Assembly: GCA_016714085.1 (NCBI GenBank)
Contig: JADJNW010000014.1
Coordinates: forward strand, 186,001-250,000
Direction: 5' to 3'
Origin: Saprospiraceae bacterium
Lineage (GTDB): Bacteria > Bacteroidota > Bacteroidia > Chitinophagales > Saprospiraceae
DNA: 64,000 bases
Made by a program: the position numbers and the translations under genes
The notes under the pieces: generated by a model
What the model saw: the letters and a program-made list of their open reading frames with translations, nothing else
Told to the model about the DNA's origin: nothing
The model's database searches: none
In this document: one piece after another, positions 43,610 to 53,660 of the stretch
Position numbering within the stretch: position 1 is the first letter of the stretch
Layout: each line of letters opens with the position of its first letter

Positions 43610-44284
43610 CTATTCCTTGATTTGTATTTCAATTGTCTTGGTATAAAATTCTGCGCTGGAAGTAATATCCATGGTAGGTCTTTTAAAAGTATTTTGTTGT
43701 TTTTTTACCAAATAAAGATAATTGATACCCGGCTGAACCTCCGTAATTTGAATCGGTGGGATGTTCAATTCTTTCAGATCAAAAGGCCCTTGAAATTCCG
43801 CCATGGCTGACTGATTTTTTTCGCTAGTAAAAAGCAAAATCAAGCTTTCATTCGCTTTAAATGGTTCGCATTCTAACTGTAAAGTCATTCCTTCCGAAAG
43901 GCTTGCGCCTTCTTTCACCGAAAAATCCCGAATTGGCGGCATACTAATTTTAAATTCTTGCTCATTGCCGCGCTGATCGGTGTATTGAAATAAAAAAGTG
44001 CTGTCATAATTGCCAACACCATTAAAGACATAGCGCATTTTTTTGTCCTCTTCAACCTGCCGAGGTTTCATTTCATAGGTCTGCAAGGTTACATTTTTTT
44101 CAAAAATCACTGGAGCAGCTGTCTCTAATGAATCGCCTTGAAAAAAAGCTGCGTGCGCTTTCACCTGTCGCTCTGTTTCAAGATAACGAACATAAAAATC
44201 AGCAAAAATATGCTTGGAAGATGTTTTCTCGGATTGACAAGCAATCAATGTCAATAGCATCGCAAGAGAAAAAATATATCTCAT
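43610..44284 (-). CDS. Lipoprotein of unknown function
   Basis: About 224 residues from MRYIFSLAMLLTLIAC, a lipoprotein signal with LIAC lipobox. I prefer ATG 44284 over 44296 because the -7 box at 44305-44312 would start RNA at or beside 44296. The mature part is strand-rich (KAHAAFFQGDSLETAAPVIF, RYVFNGVGNYDSTFLFQYTD) and may be an immunoglobulin-like or small sheet protein. Monocistronic. No function recognised. Confidence 0.7.
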   Translation of the reverse strand: MRYIFSLAMLLTLIACQSEKTSSKHIFADFYVRYLETERQVKAHAAFFQGDSLETAAPVIFEKNVTLQTYEMKPRQVEEDKKMRYVFNGVGNYDSTFLFQYTDQRGNEQEFKISMPPIRDFSVKEGASLSEGMTLQLECEPFKANESLILLFTSEKNQSAMAEFQGPFDLKELNIPPIQITEVQPGINYLYLVKKQQNTFKRPTMDITSSAEFYTKTIEIQIKE

Positions 44285-44296
44285 AGGATTATTCAT

Positions 44297-44683
44297 TTTT
44301 GCGCCAAAGATAGAAGGATTTTGGGTATAAATAGTATAAAGACTTAAAGGTTTTGGGCTTTTAGATGTTGAGGTTATTCACTCATACGCATGCGAAAATA
44401 AGGAAAACTTAAATTTATGTCATCTTGCCTACTAAAAATAGATTGGCAGGAAGCGCTAAGATTCTTAGCTTCGTTCTTACCTTTGTAAGAGCTATCTTAT
44501 CTCTATTCCTTTCAGCAACAAAGTTTCGATAAACAAATTGACACAGGCAATCATACCAATCTGTCTGTTGACAAACAGATCGGTATAAGGCAAGTGGCTT
44601 TGAATGGAAAATTATTTGATATGAACCTTTATTTTTTTAACATTGCAAATCTTTCCCTACCCTTTGCTATAAAATAAAAACGT
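44297..44683. promoter_or_regulatory. Structured region upstream of the TonB-receptor gene
   Basis: 387 bp without a gene. A perfect minus-strand -7 TATCTTTG (44305-44312) serves the lipoprotein gene. On the plus strand three hairpins follow: 44450-44472 (CTAAG-ATT-CTTAG inside GAAG/CTTC, with a bulge), TCTTAC-CTTT-GTAAGA near 44476-44491, and ATACCAATCTGT (44553-44564) with ACAGATCGGTAT (44575-44586), one mismatch. No canonical plus-strand promoter was found. Confidence 0.45.
44305..44312 (-). promoter_or_regulatory. -7 promoter element of the lipoprotein gene 43610-44284
   Basis: Perfect TATCTTTG on the minus strand. Its place leaves room only for a start at 44284 with a leader of about 14 nt and so helps to fix the start codon. 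Confidence 0.5.
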
Positions 44684-47600
44684 ATGACTCGACTTTTACT
44701 TTTATGCTTTTTATTCATCATTACTGCCTCCGCCGTTGCGCAAACTTCTCTTGCCGGCAAAGTGACAGACCAGGAATCGGGCGAACCCATTTTGTTTGGG
44801 AATATTGTTCTTTATAAAAATGGTGTCTTGACGACCGGGACGGAAACGGATTTCGATGGAAATTACAATTTTAGCAATATTGATCCTGGTACGTACGACC
44901 TGGAAGTGCGGTACGTGGGCTATCAAACTCAACGTTTGACAGGTATCAGAGTGCTTGCTGGTAAAGCCAATCGCGCCGATGTGCAACTCAGCACAGAGGG
45001 TGTCACGCTCGATGAAATAGTAGTAAAGGAATACAAAATACCTTTGATCGAGCAAGATAATACGACATCTGGGGGTGTCATCACCAGCGAACAAATTCGG
45101 AATTTGCCTACTCGAAATATCAATGCACTGGCAGCTACCGTGGCCGGGCTTTCCACTTCTGATGAAGGCGGTGCGATCAATATTCGCGGCTCCCGCTCAG
45201 ATGCTACCGATTATTATCTTGATGGTGTCAGGGTACAAGGTGCGCTGATTCAAGAATCAGAAATTGAGCAACTCCAAGTAATCACCGGTGGTATGGAAGC
45301 TCAATACGGTGACAACTCTGGGGGTATTATTTCGGCCACATCCAAAGGCCCTTCGAGTACTTTATCGGGTGCAGTTCAATTAGAAACGACTAATTTCTTT
45401 GATGCCTACGACAATAGCCTTATTGATTTTAGCCTTTCCGGGCCATTATTAAAAAACACTAAAGGAGAATCTATTCTTGGATTCAGAGTTTCTGGTCGCG
45501 TGACAGATCAGTTGGACGACGACCCTCCCGGTATTTCTGTTTATCGAATCAAGGATGAAAAACTCAAAGAGTTAGAAGCCAATCCTATTCTAAGCATTGG
45601 TGGTAATCCTTTCGTCGCTGCCGATTTTGTAAAATCAAATGAAGTAGAAGCATTGGATGCCAAGCCTTATGAGGATTCCCGCAATTATATTCTCAATGCT
45701 AAGCTGGATGCCCGCTTGGGCAAAGTAGTAGATATTTCTTTAATAGGAACTTATAACGATACTAAAGATCAATTCACACCAGGCGGCTGGCGTGTGTACA
45801 ACAGTCACAATAATCCATTCAACACTGGGCAAACCTATCGCGGAACTTTTCGCCTGCGCCACCGTCTTGGAGGATCGAACTTTAATCAAGATGCTGATAA
45901 TCAGCAAAGAAAAGCTTCTTTGATTCAAAATGCATCTTATACTTTGCTTTTTACATATGAAAAAACGCAAGGTGAAACGTACGACCAAAGGCACGAAGAT
46001 CGCTTCTTTGACTATGGCTACGTCGGTCAGTTTGATATCGATTATGTCCCTACATTTGTGCAATTATTTGACCCTGCCACAGGCCAATCTTATCTTCAGC
46101 ATACCGATTATCGAGAAGTATTGAGATCTTATACGCCAAGTGCAACTAATCAGGTATTGGCCAATTACAATAATGGTATGGGCATTGATTTTAGTGAAGG
46201 ATTGAATGGACAAATTAGCAATTATCTTATTACCAATGCCGGTAATAGTGGCGCTAATGTACTTCCTCGAGCAGCGTTCTACGCCCCAAATGGTGCGATT
46301 TCAGGCATTTACACAAGTTCCTGGAATTTCCACACCAATGTAGGCACCGTGTATAATAATTATTCCAAAGGAGATAATGATAATTATACTTTTAATGCCA
46401 ATGCTTCTTTTGACCTCGTGCCGGGTAGTTCTGATAAAGGCCGCCACAATATTCAATTAGGCGTTTGGTACGAACAGCGCATCAATCGTGGATACAGCGT
46501 AGCACCTCGCAGGCTTTGGGATATTGCCCGACAGCAGGCGAATAGTCATATTCAAGGCATTGCTGAGAATCCAGATACCGTTGGCACTATTGATATTCCG
46601 GGCTTTGAGGGAACACCATTATTAGGCGTGAGTATTGCACCGGGTGAAGAAAGTCAATTTTATCGCCGCATCCGCCAGCTGACAGGTCAGGCACTGACCG
46701 ATTATGTCAATGTGGATGGGCTTTCGCCAGATCAATTGACGCTGGGTTTGTTTTCTGCAAAAGAATTGAACGACCAACAAATCATCAGCTATGTAGGGTA
46801 TGACTATTTGGGCAACCCGTTCGATGGTACATTTGAAGATTTCTTCACGGCTACCGATGCCGATGGCGTGCGGACATTCCCGGTCGCGCCCAATCGTCCC
46901 ATTTATTCGGCGGCTTATATTCAAGATAAATTCACATTCAAAGATATTATATTCCGACTTGGGGTTCGGGTCGATCGCTACGATGCCAATACCAAAGTAT
47001 TGAAAGATAATTATTCCTTATATGATATCATAGGCGCTGCCGATTACCACACGGGTGCAGGTAGCAATAAGCCTGGAAATATTGGTGATGATTATAAAGT
47101 TTATCTGAACGATGCGGGTACTTCGGTCACCGCTTATCGCGATGGCGACCAGTGGTATCGCCCGAATGGTACACCTGCAAATAGTCCAACCGATATAGAA
47201 GGAATCATTGGCGGTTTGGTTTTCCCAAAATATGTGGATGAGCGGGCACAAAGAGATCCTAATTTTATCAAATCAAGAGAATTTGATCCCAGCGTCTCTT
47301 TTGAAGATTATGAAGTGCAGGTGAATGTGATGCCACGCTTAGCTTTCTCTTTCCCGATTAGTACAGAGGCTAATTTCTTTGCGCATTATGATATTTTGGT
47401 GCAGCGCCCTCCGACCAATTCGATCGCTACGCCGCGGGATTATTTTTACTTTTCCGATATTTCTTATAGTGCCAATAACCCAATCAATAATCCGAACCTG
47501 AAGCCCGTGCGTACAACGGATTATGAAGTGGGTTTTCAGCAAAAGTTATCGAATTCTTCGGCAATTAAAATTGCGGCTTATTACAAAGAAATGCGTGATT

Positions 47601-48364
47601 TGATTCAGTTACGCACATTCTTCCCTGTACCGAATGTCATTCAATATACTACTTACGACAATCAGGATTTTGGCACGATCAAAGGTTTTTCATTCACGTA
47701 TGATCTCCGTCGCACAGGCAATGTACAAGTGGAAGCCAATTACAACCTGCAATTTGCTGATGGTACAGGCTCGAATGCAAACTCTCAGCGCAATGTGGTT
47801 GGGCGCGGGAATCTTCGCACGCTTTACCCCCTTGATTATGATGAGCGCCATGTATTCAATGTAAATGTTGACTATCGCTACGGCTCAGGACGACTTTATA
47901 ATGGCCCGAAGCTTTTTGGGGCAGATATTTTTGCCAATGCTGGTTTTAATTTGCAAAGTAAAGTTGTTTCAGGTCGCCCTTACACAGCAGCGCAAACACC
48001 TACGGAACTTGGTGGAGTGGGCACAATTGGTGCAATCAACGGTGCTCGGAAACCCTGGACTTTTGTACTAAACCTTCGGGTGGACAAATCCTTCGTTATT
48101 GATGAAAAATATGGGCTGAACGTCTATTGCCGAGTTTCTAACCTGCTGGATCGCCGCAATATTATTGCCGTTTACCCAGTGACAGGATCGGCTAACGACG
48201 ATGGTTTCTTGGCATCTTCTTTTGGAGAACAGCAAATCAGCAATATCGAAAGTTCGGTGCGTGAGGTGGATTCTTACCTGGCTGCTTACCAATGGGCATT
48301 ATTGAATTCCAATTTGTACAGTTTGCCTCGCAGAATTTATGTGGGTGCAATTTTAGATTTTTAA
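44684..48364 (+). CDS. TonB-dependent receptor (SusC-like) with carboxypeptidase-type N domain
   Basis: 1226 residues. Signal peptide (MTRLLLLCFLFIITASAVAQ), a carboxypeptidase regulatory-like domain (SLAGKVTDQESGEPILFGNI, GTYDLEVRYVGYQTQ), the plug (NINALAATVAGLSTSDEGGA, IQESEIEQLQVITGGMEAQY) and a long beta-barrel ending in YVGAILDF. Imports a bulky substrate across the outer membrane or, in this context, takes part in surface-protein handling. First gene of a three-gene unit with a 1334-residue exported protein (70 bp) and a PorV-like protein. No SusD gene is adjacent, so a glycan role is not implied. Confidence 0.9.
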   Translation: MTRLLLLCFLFIITASAVAQTSLAGKVTDQESGEPILFGNIVLYKNGVLTTGTETDFDGNYNFSNIDPGTYDLEVRYVGYQTQRLTGIRVLAGKANRADVQLSTEGVTLDEIVVKEYKIPLIEQDNTTSGGVITSEQIRNLPTRNINALAATVAGLSTSDEGGAINIRGSRSDATDYYLDGVRVQGALIQESEIEQLQVITGGMEAQYGDNSGGIISATSKGPSSTLSGAVQLETTNFFDAYDNSLIDFSLSGPLLKNTKGESILGFRVSGRVTDQLDDDPPGISVYRIKDEKLKELEANPILSIGGNPFVAADFVKSNEVEALDAKPYEDSRNYILNAKLDARLGKVVDISLIGTYNDTKDQFTPGGWRVYNSHNNPFNTGQTYRGTFRLRHRLGGSNFNQDADNQQRKASLIQNASYTLLFTYEKTQGETYDQRHEDRFFDYGYVGQFDIDYVPTFVQLFDPATGQSYLQHTDYREVLRSYTPSATNQVLANYNNGMGIDFSEGLNGQISNYLITNAGNSGANVLPRAAFYAPNGAISGIYTSSWNFHTNVGTVYNNYSKGDNDNYTFNANASFDLVPGSSDKGRHNIQLGVWYEQRINRGYSVAPRRLWDIARQQANSHIQGIAENPDTVGTIDIPGFEGTPLLGVSIAPGEESQFYRRIRQLTGQALTDYVNVDGLSPDQLTLGLFSAKELNDQQIISYVGYDYLGNPFDGTFEDFFTATDADGVRTFPVAPNRPIYSAAYIQDKFTFKDIIFRLGVRVDRYDANTKVLKDNYSLYDIIGAADYHTGAGSNKPGNIGDDYKVYLNDAGTSVTAYRDGDQWYRPNGTPANSPTDIEGIIGGLVFPKYVDERAQRDPNFIKSREFDPSVSFEDYEVQVNVMPRLAFSFPISTEANFFAHYDILVQRPPTNSIATPRDYFYFSDISYSANNPINNPNLKPVRTTDYEVGFQQKLSNSSAIKIAAYYKEMRDLIQLRTFFPVPNVIQYTTYDNQDFGTIKGFSFTYDLRRTGNVQVEANYNLQFADGTGSNANSQRNVVGRGNLRTLYPLDYDERHVFNVNVDYRYGSGRLYNGPKLFGADIFANAGFNLQSKVVSGRPYTAAQTPTELGGVGTIGAINGARKPWTFVLNLRVDKSFVIDEKYGLNVYCRVSNLLDRRNIIAVYPVTGSANDDGFLASSFGEQQISNIESSVREVDSYLAAYQWALLNSNLYSLPRRIYVGAILDF

Positions 48365-48434
48365 TAAATTGATTACCAGTGTTTTAAATTGCTATTTAAT
48401 GGACAATTATCAGAAGTTATTTATCTATAGTAAT

Positions 48435-51400
48435 ATGCAGCAATTCAAATATTTTTTATTGGGAATTTTTATTCTAGGCGCTTTCACCATCGCGGAAGCC
48501 CGCAAGCCGGATGATATCAAGCCCGGTAAAACAAATTCAACGCAAACCAATAAACCGACTGTTAATTTTCGGGAAAACTGCGCCAATTCTGTTTCGCAGA
48601 TCGATATGGCGATCAATAACGTGCGTGCGCGCTTGCTTTCCGGCGGTGACGTTTGGTGGGACACGAATAACGGTCGCTATATTGTACCGAAAGTACCACC
48701 AGGTGAACCCGAAGTTTCTTCGATTTATGCTGGTGCGGTTTGGCTCGGTGGCGTTGACCCTGCGGGCAATTTGAAATTAGCCGCCAAAACGTATGGTAGC
48801 TCTGGAGGTACATCTGATTTTTTCTCTGGCCCGCTTAATCCCGAAACCGGCAAAACCGATCAGGAGACTTGCGCCAGGTGGGATAAGTTTTTTGTGGTAA
48901 AAGGCAATAACATCCGAGAACATATTCGCAATTTCCGGCAGGCGCAAGTAGAAGGAAAAGATTATGATCCTGATATGATTCCAACCGATGTAAAAGGTTG
49001 GCCAGCAAGGGGAAATGAATTTTTCTTTGATATTCATCAATTTGATTTACCTAATACGACACAAGGTTTGGCTGGCTTTTGGGACGAAGATGGGGATGGT
49101 TTGTACGATCCAACTCAAGGCGATTTCCCCATTATCGAAATCCGCGGCTGTAGCTTTGCTACGCCTGAAGAGCAGCCCATTCCGGATGAAATGGTTTTCT
49201 GGATTTATAATGATGCCGGGAATATTCACTCAGAATCGCAAGGTGATCCTATTCAGATGGAGGTACAAGTGCAAGCGTTTACCTATGCGACCAACGATGA
49301 AATCAATGACATGACTTTTCAGCGTTATAAATTGATTAATCGCGCTATCGAGAGTATTGACAGCATGTTTTTTGCGATGTGGGTTGATCCTGATCTTGGT
49401 TGCGATATTGATGATTATGTAGGCTGCGACACTACTCGCAGTATGGCTTATGTTTATAATCAAGACCCAGTAGATGGCCAGACTGGTTCGGTTTGCCCAC
49501 AAGGCGTGCCTACGTATGGTAGCAATATTCCAATTCTGGGAGTTGATTATTTTCGTGGCCCTCTGGACGAATTTGGAGAGGAGATTGGCATGTCTTCTTT
49601 CACTTATTATAACCGTTCTAGTGGTGTTCCTGCTCCAGTGCCTGGCACAACCGACCCTAATAATGCCATAGAATACTACCGCTATCTTTCAGGCTCCTGG
49701 CGTGATGGCACACCTTTCAGTTACGGTGGAGATGCCTATCAAGAACCAGGGCCACTCATCAAATATGCATTTACTGAAGCCCCCAACGACCTCAATGGTT
49801 GGTCTATGTGTACCCAGGGATTGCCTTCGGGCGATCGCCGTACAATTCAGGCTTCTGGTCCTTTCCGGCTCGATCCAGGTGCAGTGAATGAACTCATAGT
49901 CGGGGTGGTTTGGGTGCCAGACCAAACCTATCCTTGCCCAAGTATTGCAAGATTGCAGGAAGCCGATGATATTGCTCAAGCGCTATTTGACAACTGTTTT
50001 CGCCTGACCGATGGCCCAGATGCACCAGATGCGGATTTTATTGAATTGGATCGCGAAGTGATTGCCATTTTTACAAACGATACGCTTACTTCTAATAATG
50101 CCTATGAAGCTTATGCTCAGCCAGGATTGCGCATTCCGCCAGGCGTGGAAGATAGTTTGTATCGCTTTGAGGGCTACAAATTATACCAGTTGGCTGGCCC
50201 TGATGTGACCATTTCTGATTTGGAAGACCCAGACAAAGCCCGCCTGATCTATCAGGTAGATGTGCAAAATGGTGTGAACCGCATTTTCAATTGGACGCCT
50301 GTTGATAACCCAACTGGGACTACATATTATGTGCCCAATGTAGAGGTAAACGGTGCTGACCAAGGCATTAATCATACCTTCCGTATCGTAGAAGATCAAT
50401 TTGCTTCAGGCAATGATCGAAGATTGATCAATCATAAAAAATATTATTTCACAGCGCTTGCTTATGCTTATAATGAGTACGCGCCTTTCGATCCTAAAGA
50501 AGTGCTTGGGCAAAGACAGCCTTATCTGGAAGGGCGTCGAAATATTGGAGATGGAACGAATATTTATTATACGGTGATTCCTCGACCAATTGTGGATCGA
50601 AGACTCAATGCGGTGTATGGCGAAGGTCCGATTGTGACGCGCATCGATGGGGTAGGGAACGGTGGCAATTTCCTGGATATTTCTGATGAAACCCGCGCAG
50701 AGATTGAGCAGAACAAATTTACAGGTCAGATCACTTACCGCGCCGGGCGCTCACCCATTCAGATCAATATTTTCAATCCTTTGGATGTGAAAGATGGAGA
50801 ATTCGAATTGACGTATTTTGATGAAAATATGGCCAATGAGCAGTTGGATAACAACGTCCGTTGGCAACTAAAAAATCTGAGTGACCCGAATAGTCCAGTC
50901 ATAATATCTGAAAATAGCATTGATAAACTAAATGAGCAAGTGATTAAGCAATTTGGCTTTTCGATTACGATAGGTCAAACAGTAGATGTTGGCACAGCGC
51001 CTACTTCGATTGCTTCCAACGGTGCGGTAGGTTACGAAGAAGAATACACGGGCGGTGAGAATGCAGAAGCCTGGTTATCAGGCATTCCCGATGACACCGC
51101 GCTTCGGAATATTGATTTTGATCAAAAGGTGTTCAATTTTGTATTGACCGGAGAATTAGAGCCTGATTTCCTACTTGATCCAAATAAATCCCTGGCATCT
51201 ATTGGTACAGGATACTTCATTCCTTACTATTTAGCCAACTGGCGTCCTCAAAATGAAAATGATGATCCTTTCATTTCACCAGCTTGGGTCAATTCAGCAG
51301 GAAGCAATATTGTGCGTCAACAAACAAATATTAGCGATTTAAATAATGTGGATATTGTTTTCACTTCTAATAAAGACTTGTGGAGTCGTTGTGTTGTGGT

Positions 51401-52439
51401 AGAAACTTCTAATCGCTTCTATGATGCGCTTGGGCTACCAACTCAAGGAAACAGAAAGAGTTTTGACTTGCGTGCCGCTCCAAGTGTTACGAAAGAGGAT
51501 AACAATAACGATGGCTTACCTGATATAGATGCTCAAGACGGAGAAGGCATGGCTTGGTTTCCGGGCTATGCGATTGACGTAGAAACAGGGCAGCGTCTGA
51601 ATATTTTCTTTGGCGAGAATTCGGTGTACGATGGCTCTATATTGCCAGAGATTTATACTGAGAAGCCTACCGGTCGGGATATGATGTTCAATCCTTCTTC
51701 GCAACTCATTTTGAATGATGGAAATTTGGCGAATATTTTCCAGTTATACGCTGGAGGCCAACACATGGTATATGTTACAAAACAACCATATGATGGCTGT
51801 GCGCAATTGCGCAATTTGGTTCGCCTCACCAATATCAATAAATGGAGAGCAGTAAGAGAAATCACTTGGACAGGTTTGATTACAACTTTACCGGGGCAGC
51901 AAATGCGCTCTTATGCCGATGGCTTGATTCCGGAAGATATAATCGTAAAACTGAGAGTGGACAATCCTTATCAGGTCGTTCCTGGCACTGGCGAATTCAA
52001 TGGCTATCCGACTTATCGATTTAAAATTGAAGGCAAACAAGCTTCTGAACTGGATGCCCCAGGTGTAGAAACTGCACTTGATAAAATCAATGTCGTTCCA
52101 AATCCTTATTATGGTTTTTCAGATTACGAGGTTTCTCAGTTTACAAATACGGTGAAAATTACCAATCTACCCGCCAAATGTGAGGTGGTTATCTATTCAC
52201 TGGATGGGAAGTTCATTCGTCGTTACACACGCGATGAAGTCGGCACCACACCTCGCGGGGCTAACCGTGCCATCGAGCGCAACCAAATTCTACCCGATCT
52301 GGAATGGGATATGAAAAACAACAAAGGTATTCCTATCGCAAGTGGTGTATATCTCATTCATGTAAAAGCAGAAGGCTTAGGCGAGCGCACGATCAAATGG
52401 TTTGGCATCAATCGGAAATTTGATCCATCCGGTTTGTAA
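48435..52439 (+). CDS. Giant exported protein with C-terminal sorting-like domain
   Basis: 1334 residues from MQQFKYFLLGIFILGAFTIA, a signal peptide; in-frame starts upstream precede it by 22 residues and are less likely. The body is beta-rich with many Asp/Asn turns (GFWDEDGDGLYDPTQGDFPI, NGLPDIDAQDGEGMAWFPGY) and no enzymatic motif seen. The last ~110 residues (VVPNPYYGFSDYE, KITNLPAKCEVVIYSLDGKF, DMKNNKGIPIASGVYLIHVK) form an FlgD-Ig/type-IX-sorting-like module, but the final residues FDPSGL are not the classical sorting end. Lies between the TonB receptor and PorV-like genes, a recurrent arrangement in this phylum. Probably surface exposed. Confidence 0.8.
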   Translation: MQQFKYFLLGIFILGAFTIAEARKPDDIKPGKTNSTQTNKPTVNFRENCANSVSQIDMAINNVRARLLSGGDVWWDTNNGRYIVPKVPPGEPEVSSIYAGAVWLGGVDPAGNLKLAAKTYGSSGGTSDFFSGPLNPETGKTDQETCARWDKFFVVKGNNIREHIRNFRQAQVEGKDYDPDMIPTDVKGWPARGNEFFFDIHQFDLPNTTQGLAGFWDEDGDGLYDPTQGDFPIIEIRGCSFATPEEQPIPDEMVFWIYNDAGNIHSESQGDPIQMEVQVQAFTYATNDEINDMTFQRYKLINRAIESIDSMFFAMWVDPDLGCDIDDYVGCDTTRSMAYVYNQDPVDGQTGSVCPQGVPTYGSNIPILGVDYFRGPLDEFGEEIGMSSFTYYNRSSGVPAPVPGTTDPNNAIEYYRYLSGSWRDGTPFSYGGDAYQEPGPLIKYAFTEAPNDLNGWSMCTQGLPSGDRRTIQASGPFRLDPGAVNELIVGVVWVPDQTYPCPSIARLQEADDIAQALFDNCFRLTDGPDAPDADFIELDREVIAIFTNDTLTSNNAYEAYAQPGLRIPPGVEDSLYRFEGYKLYQLAGPDVTISDLEDPDKARLIYQVDVQNGVNRIFNWTPVDNPTGTTYYVPNVEVNGADQGINHTFRIVEDQFASGNDRRLINHKKYYFTALAYAYNEYAPFDPKEVLGQRQPYLEGRRNIGDGTNIYYTVIPRPIVDRRLNAVYGEGPIVTRIDGVGNGGNFLDISDETRAEIEQNKFTGQITYRAGRSPIQINIFNPLDVKDGEFELTYFDENMANEQLDNNVRWQLKNLSDPNSPVIISENSIDKLNEQVIKQFGFSITIGQTVDVGTAPTSIASNGAVGYEEEYTGGENAEAWLSGIPDDTALRNIDFDQKVFNFVLTGELEPDFLLDPNKSLASIGTGYFIPYYLANWRPQNENDDPFISPAWVNSAGSNIVRQQTNISDLNNVDIVFTSNKDLWSRCVVVETSNRFYDALGLPTQGNRKSFDLRAAPSVTKEDNNNDGLPDIDAQDGEGMAWFPGYAIDVETGQRLNIFFGENSVYDGSILPEIYTEKPTGRDMMFNPSSQLILNDGNLANIFQLYAGGQHMVYVTKQPYDGCAQLRNLVRLTNINKWRAVREITWTGLITTLPGQQMRSYADGLIPEDIIVKLRVDNPYQVVPGTGEFNGYPTYRFKIEGKQASELDAPGVETALDKINVVPNPYYGFSDYEVSQFTNTVKITNLPAKCEVVIYSLDGKFIRRYTRDEVGTTPRGANRAIERNQILPDLEWDMKNNKGIPIASGVYLIHVKAEGLGERTIKWFGINRKFDPSGL

Positions 52440-52455
52440 CATAAACACATCAAGG

Positions 52456-52487
52456 CTTCCGAAGTTATTGAGGCTTCGGAAGTCTTT
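52456..52487 (+). terminator. Hairpin between the giant protein and PorV-like genes
   Basis: CTTCCGAAG (52456-52464) pairs with CTTCGGAAG (52474-52482), perfect 9-bp arms and a 9-nt loop, followed by TCTTT. It could attenuate read-through into the PorV-like gene 20 bp further on, or stabilise the 3' end. Confidence 0.5.
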
Positions 52488-52501
52488 AAAAACATACTTC
52501 A

Positions 52502-53554
52502 ATGAAGCGATTTTTACAAATCCCCTTTATCATCATTTTGTCGATATTTTTTATCCAGACAATTCAAGCAGGTAACCCCGATCGCCAGGGCGAAGCTGGT
52601 GCTTACGAATTATTAATGAATCCTTGGGCGCGAAGTGCTGGTTTGCACACACTTACTACTTCGAATATTTTTGGCGTGGAAGCGCTACAACTCAATGTGG
52701 CCGGGCTTTCTCGCATTAGCAAAACAGAAATCCTGGTAGGACACAGCTTATATTTAGAAGGCACAGATATTCGAACCAATGCGTTTGGAATTGGTCAGCG
52801 TATCGGCAAGAATGGTACTTTTGGCTTTAGCCTCATGGCTTTAGACTTTGGAGATATCCGCGTCACTACTACAGATCAACCCGAAGGCACGGGCGCTACT
52901 TATTCGCCAAGTTTTTTCAATATCGGGCTTTCTTATGCGCATATTTTTGAAAACAAAGTATCGGTAGGTATCACTTTACGCGGTATTTCAGAAAGTATTG
53001 CAGATGTAAGTGCGTTTGCTTTTGCCATCGACGCAGGTGTTCAATATGTGACCGGAGAACAAGACAATTTTAAATTTGGCATCTCTTTGCGCAATGTAGG
53101 CTCCAGGATGAATTTTGGTGGAGAAGGCTTATCAACACAAGGCCCCAGCCCCAATAACGGCGGCTATGATCTTACCTACGACCAGCGTTCGGCAAGTTTT
53201 GAATTGCCTTCGATGTTAAATATTGGGATGTCTTATGACTTTTTGTTCGGAGAAAAGCATCGCCTCACCGCAGTTGGCAATTTCACTGCTAATTCTTTCT
53301 CTCGCGATGAAATCGGCGCAGGGTTGGAATACTCGCTAAGCGATATGTTTCAGTTACGCGGCGGCTATCGTTATGAATTGGACGTGGAAGACGACATTCA
53401 GGCTTCTATTTACAGTGGATTAAGTGCAGGAGCATCTATTGAAGTGCCTTTGAGTAAGGAGAATAAGAATACTCGTTTTGGCATCGATTACGCCTATCGG
53501 CAAACCCGCGTGTGGAATGGCACGCATAATTTTTCGGTGCGTATTTCCATATAA
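52502..53554 (+). CDS. PorV/PorQ family outer-membrane protein
   Basis: 350 residues with signal peptide (MKRFLQIPFIIILSIFFIQT). A 14-strand barrel-like protein: GEAGAYELLMNPWARSAGLH at the start is typical of the PorV/PorQ family, and alternating strands (NGTFGFSLMALDFGDIRVTT, RLTAVGNFTANSFSRDEIGA, MFQLRGGYRYELD) run to the C terminus NFSVRISI. PorV carries type IX substrates at the cell surface. Its place behind the giant exported protein and TonB receptor suggests it serves that protein. A terminator follows at 53621-53660. Confidence 0.85.
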   Translation: MKRFLQIPFIIILSIFFIQTIQAGNPDRQGEAGAYELLMNPWARSAGLHTLTTSNIFGVEALQLNVAGLSRISKTEILVGHSLYLEGTDIRTNAFGIGQRIGKNGTFGFSLMALDFGDIRVTTTDQPEGTGATYSPSFFNIGLSYAHIFENKVSVGITLRGISESIADVSAFAFAIDAGVQYVTGEQDNFKFGISLRNVGSRMNFGGEGLSTQGPSPNNGGYDLTYDQRSASFELPSMLNIGMSYDFLFGEKHRLTAVGNFTANSFSRDEIGAGLEYSLSDMFQLRGGYRYELDVEDDIQASIYSGLSAGASIEVPLSKENKNTRFGIDYAYRQTRVWNGTHNFSVRISI

Positions 53555-53581
53555 TCTTTTTTACGATTCTTTCTCAAGGAC

Positions 53582-53612
53582 TTGAATATTCGTATATTTC
53601 TTTGTATCTTTG
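53582..53612 (+). promoter_or_regulatory. Promoter upstream of greA
   Basis: TTG at 53582-53584, 20-bp spacer, perfect -7 TATCTTTG at 53605-53612. RNA would begin around 53619, i.e. right at the hairpin of 53621-53657. Confidence 0.6.
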
Positions 53613-53620
53613 AAGTCCGA

Positions 53621-53660
53621 AAGCAAGAACGTTTCCCTTATGGAGGCGTTCTTGCTTTTT
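53621..53660 (+). terminator. Strong intrinsic terminator, also first element of the greA leader
   Basis: AAGCAAGAACG (53621-53631) pairs perfectly with CGTTCTTGCTT (53647-53657), 11 bp, loop of 15 nt, then T residues (53656-53660). It ends the PorV-like unit. Because the greA promoter lies directly upstream, it would also stop most greA RNA after about 40 nt unless antitermination occurs. Confidence 0.75.
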
